The notes: generated by a model from the letters alone, not told the origin. DNA of 64,000 bases from Phoebastria nigripes (GCA_035582835.1 JAYKAV010002975.1:1-64000); one strand, 5' to 3'; numbered from the stretch's first letter, positions 23,701 to 35,228 are shown. Made by a program: numbers and translations.

Positions 23701-26700
23701 TCATAAGTGCTTTTTGCTCTCCATTGGGAAGAACCCAAGAAACTTGCAACAGCATCGGGGAGAAAACCAAAAAGCCGCTGATCCCAGTATTCTTGGCATT
23801 TGCCTGTGCATGTGTGGTGGCTTCAGACACAGGCTCTGAACCGTGACAGCTTGGTGCAGGGGCAACCTCGCAGGCTGCACCAAGAGGGAAAACTCCAACC
23901 TCATCTTGAGCGCTCTCTGTCAGAGCTGATGTACTTCTTCCCAGAAAGTTCACTGGTATCTGCACATCAACATCTTGGAGGAAAAAGGGCTTGATTCAAA
24001 ATTCAGCTGTACTCCCACTCCCTCTTTGGAAAGTAATCAATATCTAGCACTATAATCACAGCGCTGCTCGGAGCACTAGTCTAGGGACTGAGGGTAAGGG
24101 TCAGCAAGACAATTCAGATACAGCCCAGACCTCCATGGGACTCACTGCATGCATGAGAAAGAGGGAGTGCATGAGTTTGTGTACATCTTTGGGCCCTTCA
24201 AAGCAAAAATAAAGCCCAGCTGCCTATTCTGGCTTATATCCATGGCTGCCAGCATTTCAAAAGTGTTTTGCAAGGTTTTTTTCAGTTTTCCCACACTGAG
24301 ATGTGGGTCTCTGGATGACTTATTTCATTAAAAAGGACAACTAACAAACAGACAAATAAAGTACATGTGCTAAGCCTGTGTGAGTGTGTGCACAAGAGAA
24401 ACATAATGGATACTTGGCCCCTTTGGGTTTGAATTAGCAGGTGGAGCAGCCAGTTCCTCACAGCTGGGCAGCAGGTAGAATCATCTGCATTTTGTCTGCG
24501 CTCAAAGCAATTGCANAGAGAAAGAAAAACTGATTGCTTTTTTGGTTTTGTTCTACTTTTTGTCTTGTAAAAACTACTGTAGGGACAACAATTTATGTAA
24601 ACAAAAGATCTGAATTTTTCTAGGTGGCTGAAGTTTCAAGTAGGAGATACTACTCTCGAAGAGTTTGAGTTCTGTATTTTTTTCAGTATATCCTCATGTA
24701 TACTTTCTGCATTAGGCAGAAGATAAAAGAAGTTATTACAGTGTCCCAGGCTCACCACTCATATGTAAAATGTGACCATAATGTTAAGCTCATCTTATGC
24801 TTGACATGTTAATTTATTTAAGATATTTTCTCATCCCTTTAAGGCAGTTTAAATGATATCAGCATACTTTTTCAAATTTCACTTAGGAATAATATAAACT
24901 AAATAAGATTAGGCAAAGGGACTGTTCTCCCTACCTTCCATCTTGTTGCTGAAATTCTATCCTTAATCTTCATAATCTTTTCTTTTCCAGCTTATTTTAA
25001 CATACTTAACGCTTCAAAAATAGTATAATATGACGACGACATTCCTAGAAAAGTTTTCATGCTTTATGAACTTCTGGTTTCCTATAGTATAGATTTTTGT
25101 TATAAACTTTTATTTTTAAATCAGGATAACAAAAGAGTACAGTACACAAAATCTGAAAATATCCTCTTGAAACAAAACTATTAAAAACAAAGCTGGTGTT
25201 GTTCATGCAATTACATTTGCATAATAGCAATTACCATGTTTTCAGAGCTTGGATTCAAGTAAGAGAAGCAGCTAAAGGTTTTAGCTAATTACCAATCTTT
25301 CATACAAACAATCTGAATTACTTTTAACTTCAAAACTGGGAGAAACTCTCTTGAGAGTAGACTTTTTGAAATGCAGATGACTCAATTCTGATTCTAGCTG
25401 AAAATCAGAATTTCCAGTCACTTGTGCAAGTGAAAATTCCAAAGGCATTTCAAGCACAAAGCAGAGCAGAAAAGAAGACAGATGTGATCTGAAAGTTAAG
25501 ATAATGTTTGACCTATGTGGTTAAGAGTCTAGTTTGAGCACAGCCATTTTACATAGCTTTGGATGTAGATGCTGACTGCTGCTTTGCGCAGGGCTGACTC
25601 TGACTCCCAGTCTGGCTGTTGGAAGGATGCTAGATCTTGAGCTCTCAGTATGTTTATGAACTCAGAGAAGGAATTTGTATTGCTGCAGATCCACTGCTTT
25701 CTGGTGAGATTTTCTTTTCTGCAGAACTGTGTATTCTGTTCTTTTTATATGAAAATAAATCGTGTCATTTCCCAATGCAATCAGGGACACGCATCCTTGC
25801 TTGTAGAAGTAATGCCACTGCAGTTGAGGTAATTGTCTCTCCTGATCCAGGGTTTTGACCACAGTGCAGAAAGCTGCAATTTGAATATTTTGTACTGATC
25901 ACGTCCAAGGTCATCTGAAAATTGTTGCAGAAAACTCCCTAATATCTGAAAATCAGACATTATCAGCCAAATGCACTGCAACTCCCTGACTTGCATATTA
26001 CAGTCAGGAGAGCAAATGGAGGATGTGATAGGTCTTACCTGACCAGGAAGCCTGACTGGTACAGGTGGACTCTGTTCAGTGTTAACCTGGGCTGATTCAC
26101 ATTACAGAGCCCAATTCAGGCTTAACCTAAAGCAATTTTTTTTTTTTTTTCAGTTGACCTAATGAAGTATTTTCAGTTTCAACCAAAAGTAATATATTTT
26201 TTGCCTTTTTTTATGCAAAGCCAAATGTTCTGTGGACAGATAAAAATTTCATTAATTCTTAGTAAATGAAACTGAGTATTTTCCAATAAGCTCTAGTCCA
26301 TACTTTTGTGTGTACATGAAGTACATAACTTGTTCAAGATGGGATTTTTTTCTTTCCACTTCATCAACAACCACATACTTTTTTTTTTAGCACTTGCCAT
26401 CTGCTCTTAATTAACAAAAGCAAACAGTGATTGATAGATTGATACTGTGTCTGGTAATAGTCACAAGCTGTCAGCTTACAGGTGTGGTGAAAACTAAGAA
26501 TGGAGAAAACAGATTCCCCAACTGGGAGAAAGTTCTTTATAACCTAGTTTATGTGACTTTAGACCTCCACTGGACTTGTAGGTTTCTTTTCATTTTTAAA
26601 GCTGAAAACAGGATTCTACTTCTCCCCTTACATAAGTAAACAAACTGCTTGGAAANAAAAAAAAAAAAATTAAAACCTCTAAACTAAGATTAACACTATT

Positions 26701-27027
26701 AAAAAAGAATGCTGATTAAAGACAGAGCACTATGGAAAAGAGCATGGATGAAACACAGAGCAATGATCTACAATGGAACAAATCACGGAATTTTACTGAA
26801 AAAGTAGCCAGAATAGCAAAGCACCATAAGTTCGAGCATTTTCTCAAGGATGTGAAAAGCTGTTAACTGGAATGTACCTGTCAGTGCAGAAGAATACATG
26901 TAGTCTTAAAAATTGCACTACTGCAGTTTAAAAAGAAAAAAATGAAACCTAATTGGCTCACCAGGATAGAAATTCAAAAAGCTCTAAAAAAACCCCTTGC
27001 ATGTTATGCAGAAGAGAGGGAATTACC
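20721..27027. other. 6.3 kb without a recognised gene or interspersed repeat
   Basis: Mostly AT-rich. A less AT-rich patch at 21840-22030 carries a 134-codon minus frame (21585-21989) and a 61-codon plus frame. Another patch at 23770-23930 carries overlapping frames of 64-95 codons on both strands. A 73-codon plus frame sits at 25637-25858. None shows a domain. A 15-T run ends at 26150 and an A-run containing an N lies near 26655. Near 24060-24110 there is a weak resemblance to a tRNA-SINE head that I do not consider sufficient. Confidence 0.45.
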
Positions 27028-27098
27028 ATAGCACTATAATTACAGTGCATATCATAGCACTGTATAATTACAGTGCATATCGTAGAACTGTAATTATA
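27028..27098. repeat. hairpin-forming tandem repeat
   Basis: Unit 1 (27028-27053, 26 bp) and unit 2 (27054-27081, 28 bp) share atagcact and ataattacagtgcatatc. Unit 3 (27082-27098) is a partial inverted version. Unit 2 contains gcactgta/tacagtgc arms (8 bp, loop 4). The arms tataattacagt (27063-27074) and actgtaattata (27087-27098) form a perfect 12-bp stem around a 12-nt loop. Short minus and plus open frames across it are chance. Confidence 0.85.
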
Positions 27099-28629
27099 AA
27101 AAAAGCTTATATTGACTGTGCACTTTTTAGAGAAAAAAGTATCAGTGCTCTTCAGCAACAGAGCTGCTGTGGGTTTTGAACTGAACTCTTGCTNTTCATG
27201 TCACTTGTCATCCATCTAATCAATTATTCTCCACAGATAGGTGCAAGTCTTCAATGTGTTTCTACACTGCTAATAAAATATTTACTAAAAAGGTAAGGAA
27301 TCCCAGTATTTTCAAGAAAGAGATAAGGAATTTGGAGACAATCCTCTTTGTAGGTACCCATAAGGTAATCTTTCCTTTACAGATGGACAAAAAATTAAGC
27401 CTTTCATGACAAACTTCAAGGCTGTGAAATATATTTTTGCTTTGCACTTGTATGAAAACAAAACCTTCAGACACTTTTGCAAACAGTGACTTAGTATGTA
27501 AACAACCATTTAAAAACTTTTATCTTTCCAGAAAAAAGTTGGACCTAAAGAACTACTCCTGTTGAAACTTTTTTAAACCGATACATTCTTCAATGTGTTT
27601 TGGATTCAATAGCATAGCTTTTTCTAATGAAAAAAACTTTTCCTAAAGATTTTCGGACGAACTCATCCTTCCCAACAATTAAGCTAAAATAAAGAGGCAC
27701 AGCCTCATCTCTCCAGTGGTTTGTTTTTTTATTCATTGGAACCAGACATGGTATTTTACTGTAAAACATTTCTGCTTTGCTGAACGCTCTTTGTCATGAC
27801 ATGCCAGCAGAGAGAAAAGGGCTATTTTGAGAGGGCAAGATAAGAAATCTTATTATGTAAATTATATAAAAATGTACCTTTGAGTAATTTGACTACCTCC
27901 ATGATTTTCATCTGCAAGGAATAAATTCTGGTCTGTTCCATCGAAGGAAACACATAAGTGTAATCGAGAAGTTCTAATAAAAGTGTTTTATACTGACAAT
28001 TTAAAATAATTACATTTAACCTTTTAAATATTTCTATTAAAAAAACTACTTCCTTAATCCTTAGTTAGTCAATAAACTATTTTAGTTGGCTTTAGGTGTT
28101 AAAATCTCAAAAGCATTTCTAAATTTTTTTGGAAAATGTTGCCCTCAGAAGAATTCTGAAAATCATCCAGATGACATCACCTTTAAGATTTTCAAAATTT
28201 CCATGAATCCTACACCAGCTATGCAGAACTTCGTGTACATGTCTAACTTCAGACATCAAGGGACAAAGTGGGTCTGAAAACCCATCTGTTTTTCCAGCTA
28301 GCACCCTCCCTCTACCATTTTTTATTTTCTTATACGTTTAGACCACAGTGATTATGACAAAATGATTCCTGCTGTATGTTAGGTAAGTGAAAAACAGCCG
28401 TGAAGTCATGGGACTAGATATGTTGGTAAAATTCACCGTGTATACAGTTCATAAAAAATCAGTGTCCCAGGGGGTAATGTAAAAAGCTGAAGCAAAGATT
28501 TCTGAACATATGCAATGGCTGCAGGTGGTGAAATACAGTGTTCCTGAATTATGTGAACATGTCTTGAAAGGTCTGGGGAGTAGTGGCAATAATTCAAGGC
28601 ATCTGTTACCACTGTTCACCTCCAATTAA
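27099..28629. other. anonymous AT-rich DNA
   Basis: No gene or repeat recognised. Frames of 61-70 codons without domains. Confidence 0.5.
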
Positions 28630-28845
28630 TGCCACTTTTTTGTAGCCCTCATCAAAATTTGGATCTGTTTTCTGCTGGCAGGCCAACCCCTCTTCCTTGC
28701 CATCAGTGGAAATATCCTCACCATTGTGCTGGGAATGGCAGTTCCCTTTATGGCAAGCGTGCCCTCCACTTTGTACAGGGAGCTAGTTGCAAAAACAGGT
28801 TATGTCGCCCAAGGGAGTAACATCAAACCTGTGGTGGGAGTTTGA
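28630..28845 (+). other. coding-like segment, 71 codons, no start codon
   Basis: A plus frame without ATG runs from just after a stop (28627-28629) to a tga at 28843-28845. It begins with a good splice-acceptor-like sequence (cttttttgtag, AG at 28644-28645). The peptide is hydrophobic in its first two thirds (for example WICFLLAGQPLF and SGNILTIVLGMAVPF) and then hydrophilic (YRELVAKTGYVAQG). The local composition is less AT-rich than the surroundings and a second plus frame (28629-28820, 63 codons) is also open, so chance is possible. No family recognised. If real it would be a terminal exon or a decayed gene fragment. Confidence 0.25.
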
Positions 28846-31800
28846 TGAGGCCTGGGCAATTATGACTCACTGATGATATACATTATTCACACTGGCCCCT
28901 GCCTCGCATGACTTTTGAGTATCCTTTACTTTTTGCATCTCAATAGTTCTTGCGGGATGGAGGCCTGTGAGTGTTTAGGACTAAATCAACTGCTGAAACT
29001 ACAAGGGAGGTAGTTTTGCCCAGATATAACTGGCTTTTTTCCAGCTCTGTCAAAAGCATCAGGTACAGTGACAGCACAATTCCTGCATTTTGGAGAAATC
29101 AGCTGGACCACTGTGACAATTCCCATTATAAATCTCATGGATGGTTCCCCTCCAATATCCAACACTACAAGAAAGCACAGAGATTAACATATACTCTGAC
29201 TAATCCAATTCTTCTATTTCTCACACTTCTCCATTGCATAGCAGTAAGAGCAGCAAAAAAGCTGTTATATACATATGTTCTATATAGCTGTTATGTATAT
29301 ATATGTTCTAAGTGTAAATCCCTTGACATAATGAAACCAAATCATCATGACAAAATGACAAGGCAAACAGGTAGGTTAAAATAAGCTGCTCTTTAGTAAG
29401 CTTGATTTCATTCAAAAACCTGTTGTACTCACTACAGTGCACAAAAGTCTCTTCTGTGGACATTTATATTGATGTATTTCAACAATAGCATATTTCCTAA
29501 ATTTGCCAATTACAAGGAAGAGCAATGCAGTTTCATTTAAATCCTGAGACACTTTAATACAATTCTTACAATGCCTGTGAAGCGTCACTACAACTTGCCA
29601 GTTCAGAGCAAATCCCTCTCTTTGAACACCTTGTTGTGATGAGAGCTGCCTGCCAAGAAAGCTCTCAACAGATGGATTGAAGCTCTGAAGAATGTCTTTC
29701 CTGACTTAGAGATGTCTTTGACACCACTTTCACAGTAAGACTTGTAAATCCTTCTGTAATTTTGGGGAGGGATAAGAGATGTGTCTGCAAATGCACCTGA
29801 TCAAAACACAAGCCATTCCAGAGGTATTTCCTAATCTTCCCTCCACGTTTCTCAAAAGATAAAGAAAGTATATTTCACTAATGCCTACTTTCTGCCTTAA
29901 AGGGTTAGCCACGTTGCCCTAAAGCATGCAACATAGAAAAGAAGTATCATCTGCATAAATAAGACGATATATCAGGCGCTGCAGAGATACATGTGAAAGC
30001 AAATTAACAGCCAGGCTTTTGTCGTGACTGATTTTGTTTATCTATCGTATAGCAGCAAATCTTAGCCCCTTCGTGCCCTGTAGGCTCACAGGGTGTTTTT
30101 AAATGGGTACTTTAACTGTAGGGTAGAGACTTTGTAGAGTACAAATTTTATCATTAGAATTTTTTTTGAAACCTTTGAGCACTTTAGCCAAATCTCTGTG
30201 TGGAAGATAAGATTGCAGGAGTACAACAATAATTGCTCATGTAACAGAAGTTTTTTCCTGAGCTCTTAAGTGACCCAAGACTGGTTCTGGACAAACCTTA
30301 AATGGCTTATCTAAACAATGAGATCCCCTCGGGCCTGCAAAATTGAGCTGGCAATCTTGAGAATCGTCTATCTCACAATATTTCTAGTACTTCCTGCTCC
30401 AAGACTGATATACGGCAACAAGGGCCTTCTTTGTAACACAAGCTATTTATTTCTACATCTGATTCTAACTGCAAATGGAAGGGCAATGCACATAAAGCTG
30501 AAAAAAAAAAGTTTGGAAGGATGTGATATTTCAAGAAATTATTTTTAAACTGGTGTTTTTCACTAGCAAAGCTGGTGGGAGAACATGACGAAGTGTCTTT
30601 TACTTAAAATATATTGTTTTGTCAAAACTGAAATGTTTTGTTAAATTGCACCACTTTTGACAGCATTTGATAGAAAGGTTTATGAAGTCCAGAGTATACT
30701 GTTTTTTCCAACCAGCATTAGAAAAATCAAAATTGTACATTTGATATAAAAGTGCATCTTCTGACTAAATTCATATTTTTTTCACAAACCATTGAAAGAG
30801 TTTTGTTTAAATTCAGATGTTGAATGTAGACAAAATTAAGAAAAAAAAAAATCTCAGGGGACAGAGAACTCTTGTCTTCTAATCCATTTTGTTCATGAAG
30901 CCTAATTCATATTTTGCATTTATTTTGCCTAGAAGGAACTGAAAAAATATCAGAAATCTGGTAATGGAGTGGATCTGAACTAAATAAGCCATTGTGCAAG
31001 CCAATTAAAAATGCTGGCTTTCCACTGTGAAAGGAGTTGAAATAACTAAGCGAATCTCCACCTAACATGCCTCATTGTAAGCATTCCTAATAGCATAATA
31101 GAAAGGGATGTAAAAGGTGAAATGATACAGTTTGCAGAGTTTTAGCTCATTGATTTTTTGCAATTATAAATATAATTACACTTTGTTCACTTGAGATTAA
31201 TCAAATAAAACAATAAAGAAACTGGTGCACTGGAATTTCTCTTGTTCCCTCCAGNACACTTAAGAAGCTAAAATTTCATTGTACTGCCATTATTCTGAGA
31301 ATAGAATAGTTTTGTAACGCCTACATCTGGCTGAGGAAGATGTCACCACAATAAACACTAGCGAGGTGAACAGGGATAAAGTTCGATTCCACAGACTGGG
31401 CATATGTTATGCAAATTTTACCTCATTCAGTTCTGTTTTTAATGTGCCAAAATATTAAAGACATCAGAAAAAGAGTCACTTCAATATTTCCTTAAATTAC
31501 TTCTTCTTTGTTCAAGTGGTAGATTCTAAGAAAATCGTGAGCAAATTTTCAGTAGCATCAGGCAACTGAGTGTTTGTGGCCTACAACAACCATAAAATTG
31601 TGTAATTTTTGCTGGTGTAAAAGTAAACCAAATTCTTGTATCTGAGGACAAAATTACAGTTTATAAGGGAAAAACCTGAATAAGACATTGTATTTGATCA
31701 TCTTGAGATTAATTTTATGCAACTTGTTGATACAGAAGAAATTCCTTATCACACAAAAAAATACCTTTTTCTGGTATTTCTGAGTGGAATTTTTTGTTGC

Positions 31801-33309
31801 TTGTTTTTTCTTGTAAAATTAAAGTTTCTTATATATGGAACCACTGAAGCTGTATAAAATAATTAAGGCCACAAAGCTGTAAAGGCTTAGGTCAAGATGT
31901 AATTTGGCACCTAGCAAGTTATCCCATTGATTCATTGTGACTATGCAAAAATGCATAAACTTAGTCATGTGTTTAAACCTTCCCAGACTGACTTCTGAGA
32001 AAGAGTGCTTTAACACAAAAGAATGAATCTTCCTGTACAAAAACATATAAACATCGACTTAATGTAAATATCATACGTCTGGCACAAATGCAACAAAAGA
32101 TTGCCAGGAGATTCTATTTTCTCATCTTCCCGAATGTGAAGCCCATATGGATAAGGCAGATTTCTGCCAGCCTCAGAAATGGACTCTATTTTCTTGGGTT
32201 CTGTCAACTACCGAAAACTATATTCCATGGTCTCTTGTACAGGTTATTCACAAGTGAAATGCAAAAAGCATCCCAGAGGTTCGTGCAGGCAAAGGGTTTG
32301 TGTTTGTAAGGCTCATCTGGATGTCGGTGACCCAGAAATGTGCTTAAAACTCTGATGAGAGCAAGATTGTTTTTCTTTTGAGTTTTCTAATACTTGCTCA
32401 GTTTTCAGATAGCCTNATGATATTCAATCTTCCTACTAATAGAAAGTCACATAGATAAGGATATATACAGGGAGGAAAAGGAGACCCATGTACCTTTTTT
32501 TGAAGACTGTGCTATTTGTTGCTGAAAAATAAAAGCAATTCTAATTTTAAGCAAATATTCAAATCTACAAGCTGGTTCACCCATTCCTAACTCAGATGAA
32601 AAATAATGGTATTTATTCCACAGGTGTTAAAAACTGACATAGAGAATAACAACAATTACAACAGCAGCAATACTAAAGGATCATCACAAAAAAAAAAAAT
32701 TCTGGAACCAAAATATTTCTCTGAACAGTATTTTTGTCTTGATGTATCCAGCTTATAACAGATATTCCTAGTGAAGATTGCCAATTATTGCGCTTAGTGA
32801 CTATAAATTATACAACTACATTATTTTTGAAAGTTTTATATTTATCATTCATTTGGACTAAAATGACATTTGCTTTCTATCAGAAATTATGCATTAGAAG
32901 TTATACATTATTCTACCGATAACAAAAGTTACTACCATTTTCAAATATACATCTGTTTTTGAATGGCTATGTTTATGAATCAGTTAAAAATGTTGAATAA
33001 ATATCACCCTAAAGTGATCATCAAAATAAAATGTTTCAAGGTTTTGAACACTACTTCAAAGACAGCTTTGTCTATGTATACTTCTTGCTGGGTGGAGGGA
33101 TGCAGTCAAAAGCTAGGTAATGTTACATGTGTCAATGTAACTGTTGCATAATGCTCATTTACACTTTAACATATTAAATCATATGCTTGAACTATGTCAA
33201 AAAACTATATTCTGCAAATAATCAGGAAAATATTCCAATTTGTCTTTTGTCATGTCAAATTTCTACTTCAATAACACTTCTCTTTCAATCTTATTTTCCA
33301 TTCTGCGTA
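28846..33309. other. 4.5 kb of AT-rich DNA without a recognised gene
   Basis: The longest frame, 137 codons plus (28971-29384), lacks a domain and runs into a TA-rich tandem repeat. Other frames are below 77 codons. Two short A-runs occur (30840s, 32690s). Confidence 0.45.
29260..29310. repeat. imperfect 26-bp tandem duplication, TA-rich
   Basis: Copies at 29260-29285 and 29286-29310 share agctgttat...atatgttcta with a few differences in the TA-rich middle. Confidence 0.8.
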
Positions 33310-33314
33310 CTAGT

Positions 33315-33412
33315 TGTGCTGGTTTTGGCTGGGATAGAGTTAATTTTCTTCATAGTAGCTAGTATAGGGCTATGTTTTGGATTCTGATTAGCAATTTTGA
33401 TAACAGCAATGG
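33315..33412 (+). mobile_element. 5' LTR stub of the LTR element
   Basis: The first about 72 bp match the start of the 3' LTR with about four differences (including the shared ataggagttaattttc-like stretch and catagtagctagtat). Weaker similarity reaches about 33412 (ttttgataaca against the 3' LTR gttga.aaca). The remaining about 490 bp of LTR, including the TATA box and poly(A) signal, are absent here, and no primer-binding site next to an LTR end can be seen. Either an internal deletion or recombination removed them, or the family carries a short 5' LTR. Confidence 0.8.
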
Positions 33413-33507
33413 CCATGCACCTGGGCTGGCAGATGGCCAGGGCATCGCTGCTGTTTTTGTGCTGCTGTACTGGACAGGCTGGAACTCCAGTATGAACTCG
33501 AGTCGAA

Positions 33508-34140
33508 GGGACTGTGACCTGTGGATGAGTCCATGCAGGAGCAGGACACCCCGAAGTGTCTGTGGCCGTGAATAAGTCCACACGAAAGCGGGTACATCTC
33601 AATGCATCTGTGGCCGTGGTTCTGTCTGTGCCGCAGCAGGAATACCTCTGAAAGTATTGTGGCCCAAGGATAAGTCCACACCGGAGAAAGTACACCTCGA
33701 AGCATCTGTGGCTGTGGAGAAGTCCATGCTGCAGCAGCTACACCTTGAAGCATCAGTGGCTGTGCATGAGGTCATGCTGGAGCACCTCAAAGCGTGTGGC
33801 CATGGATAAGCCCATGACAGAGGAGGTACACCCCTGGAGGGACTGCAGCCATGGGTAAGGCCATGTTGAAGCATGGGACTGTGGAGCACTGTTCTGAAGG
33901 GACTGTGGCTGTCGGTAAGGCCATGCTGGAGCAGGTATATCTCTGAAGGCATTGTGGCCCATGGATAAAGCCATGCTGGAACAGGTGCACCTCAAAGTGA
34001 CTGTGGCTGTGGATAAGTCTGTGCCACAGCAGGTATACCCCTGAGGAGACTGTGGCTCATAGATAAGGCTCCACTGGGAGCAGGTGCTCCCCTAAGGGAC
34101 TGCAGTCTGTGGGTAAGTCCAAGCCGGAGCAGGGGCAAGG
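33508..34140 (+). repeat. degenerate minisatellite, about 13 copies of about 48 bp, inside the LTR element
   Basis: Each unit follows the plan 'ggactgtggc-tgtggataag-tccatgctgg-agcaggtaca-cccctgaa', with lengths from about 42 to 60 bp and substantial divergence between copies. A typical pair is at about 33908-33956 and 33957-34004. Because many units are multiples of three long, the minus strand keeps long open frames (134, 121, 117 and 80 codons, overlapping in different frames between 33291 and 33995) whose peptides repeat with a period of about 16 residues (for example the PAPAW and CSSMALS words). No known protein repeat fits. It fills the position where gag would lie in a retrovirus. Confidence 0.9.
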
Positions 34141-34438
34141 GGAGGAGTTCATTGCAANGTTAAACCCTATGGTCTGGTCCAAAGGGACCAGGGGTGGAGA
34201 TTGTAATGGAAATACCTTTAAATTGTTGTAACCCGCAATTTGAGTTGCATGTTATGGGAATTACTATAGCAGGAACCATCTGAACCAGTGGAGGACAAGC
34301 CTTACAAGAAGCAGTGCAAGTGCAGCAGTGACCCAACCTGAGCTGTCTTTGGTGTCCAGTAACTCCACAGAACACACCACCTCTCCTGACCTGAGTGACC
34401 ACCATAACAGATGGACCCTAAAGTCATGGACTAAATGA

Positions 34439-34490
34439 ACTCAATGGACATTTTGTGGACATTTGTGGACATTTTATGGACATTTTACAA
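34439..34490 (+). repeat. short GGACATTTT reiteration in LTR element
   Basis: Four close copies of the word tggacattt(t) with variable spacers, in the spacer between the minisatellite and the 3' LTR. Confidence 0.85.
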
Positions 34491-34610
34491 GGGTGGTCCA
34501 TAGACTAAGGGAATAATATCTGTGTATTATATCAAAGGATGGGAAGGGGGGGGGTTGGTTAACGAGGTTGTATTGGATAGTGTGGGACCTGAGCATGATG
34601 TAAATGGTAT

Positions 34611-34628
34611 GGAATAAGGGGTGGAGAA
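34611..34628 (+). other. polypurine tract of the LTR element
   Basis: The 18 bases directly before the 3' LTR are purines except for two Ts (ggaataaggggtggagaa). Their position immediately upstream of the TG terminus is that of a plus-strand primer for reverse transcription. Confidence 0.8.
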
Positions 34629-34887
34629 TGTGCTGGTTTGTGCTGGGATAGAGTTAATTTTCTTCATAGTAGCTAGTATGGGGCTATGATTTGGATTTGT
34701 GCTGAAAACAGTGTTGANAACANAGGGATGTTTTCGTTATTGCTGAGCAGTGCTTACACAGAGTCAAGGCCTTTTCTGCTTCTCACACCACCCCACCAGT
34801 GAGGAGGCTGGGGGTGCAAAAGAAGCTGGGAGGGGACACAGCTGGGACAGCTGATCCCAACTGACCAAAGGGATATCCTATACCATA

Positions 34888-34910
34888 TGACGTCATGCTC
34901 AGCATATAAA
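34888..34910 (+). promoter_or_regulatory. LTR promoter core: CRE-like TGACGTCA and TATAAA
   Basis: The perfect palindrome TGACGTCA (34888-34895), the consensus binding site of CREB/ATF proteins, is nine bases upstream of TATAAA (34905-34910). Transcription from the LTR would start near 34935. Whether it is active cannot be judged from sequence. Confidence 0.7.
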
Positions 34911-35090
34911 TCTGGGGGAAGAAGAAGGAAGGGGGGACGTTTGGAGTGATGGCGTTTGTCTTCCCAAGTCACCGTTAGGCATGATGGAGCCCTGCTTTCC
35001 TGGAGATGGCTGAACACCTGCCTGCTGATGGGAAGTGGTGAAGGAATTCCTTGTTTTGCTTTGTTTGCGTGTGTGGCGTTTGCTTTACCT

Positions 35091-35096
35091 ATTAAA
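35091..35096 (+). terminator. LTR polyadenylation signal ATTAAA
   Basis: ATTAAA, the common variant of the AATAAA signal, followed about 50-70 bases later by GT-rich sequence (tgtgggggg.gtgagcg..ctgtgtggtg). This would define the R/U5 border of the LTR. Confidence 0.65.
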
Positions 35097-35228
35097 CTGT
35101 CTTTATCTCAACCCACGAGTTTTCTCACTTTTACCCTTCCGATTCTCTCCCCCATCCCACTGTGGGGGGAGTGAGCGAGCAGCTGTGTGGTGCTTAGTTG
35201 CTGGCTGGGGTTAAACCACGACACTAGT

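Larger units (their letters stand above)
34629..35223 (+). mobile_element. complete 3' LTR, 595 bp
   Basis: It starts TGTGCTGG and ends CCACGACA. U3 holds a TATA box and an upstream TGACGTCA, and an ATTAAA poly(A) signal lies about 185 bp further down, giving a U3-R-U5 order. Three Ns lie near 34718-34724. Short open frames on both strands (72-87 codons) are not similar to proteins. Divergence from the 5' stub is about 4 in 72, so the insertion is not very recent. Confidence 0.88.
33310..35228 (+). mobile_element. non-autonomous LTR retrotransposon (ERV-type), with 5-bp TSD
   Basis: An element of 1,909 bp (33315-35223) begins TGTGCTGG and ends CCACGACA, and is flanked by the identical pentamer CTAGT at 33310-33314 and 35224-35228, a target-site duplication. 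A 5-bp duplication is typical of ERVL-like integrases among bird ERVs (gammaretrovirus-like usually 4, alpharetrovirus-like 6), but this alone does not fix the class. Order: 5' LTR stub, unique sequence, tandem-repeat array, about 470 bp of non-coding spacer, polypurine tract, full 3' LTR. There is no gag, pol or env similarity, so mobilisation would have needed proteins from another element. Sequences like this LTR are, to my memory, widespread in bird genomes. Confidence 0.9.

Noticed and set aside
24060..24110. Words resembling the head of a tRNA-derived SINE (gagcactagtctagggact)
   Set aside because: No B box at the right distance and no core or tail; resemblance too short to support.
28971..29384. 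137-codon plus-strand frame
   Set aside because: Runs into a TA-rich tandem repeat giving Tyr/Ile/Cys residues; no domain.
34174..34191. ctggtcc/ggaccag inverted repeat inside the LTR element as a packaging hairpin
   Set aside because: Only 7-bp arms and no independent evidence for a packaging signal at this position.
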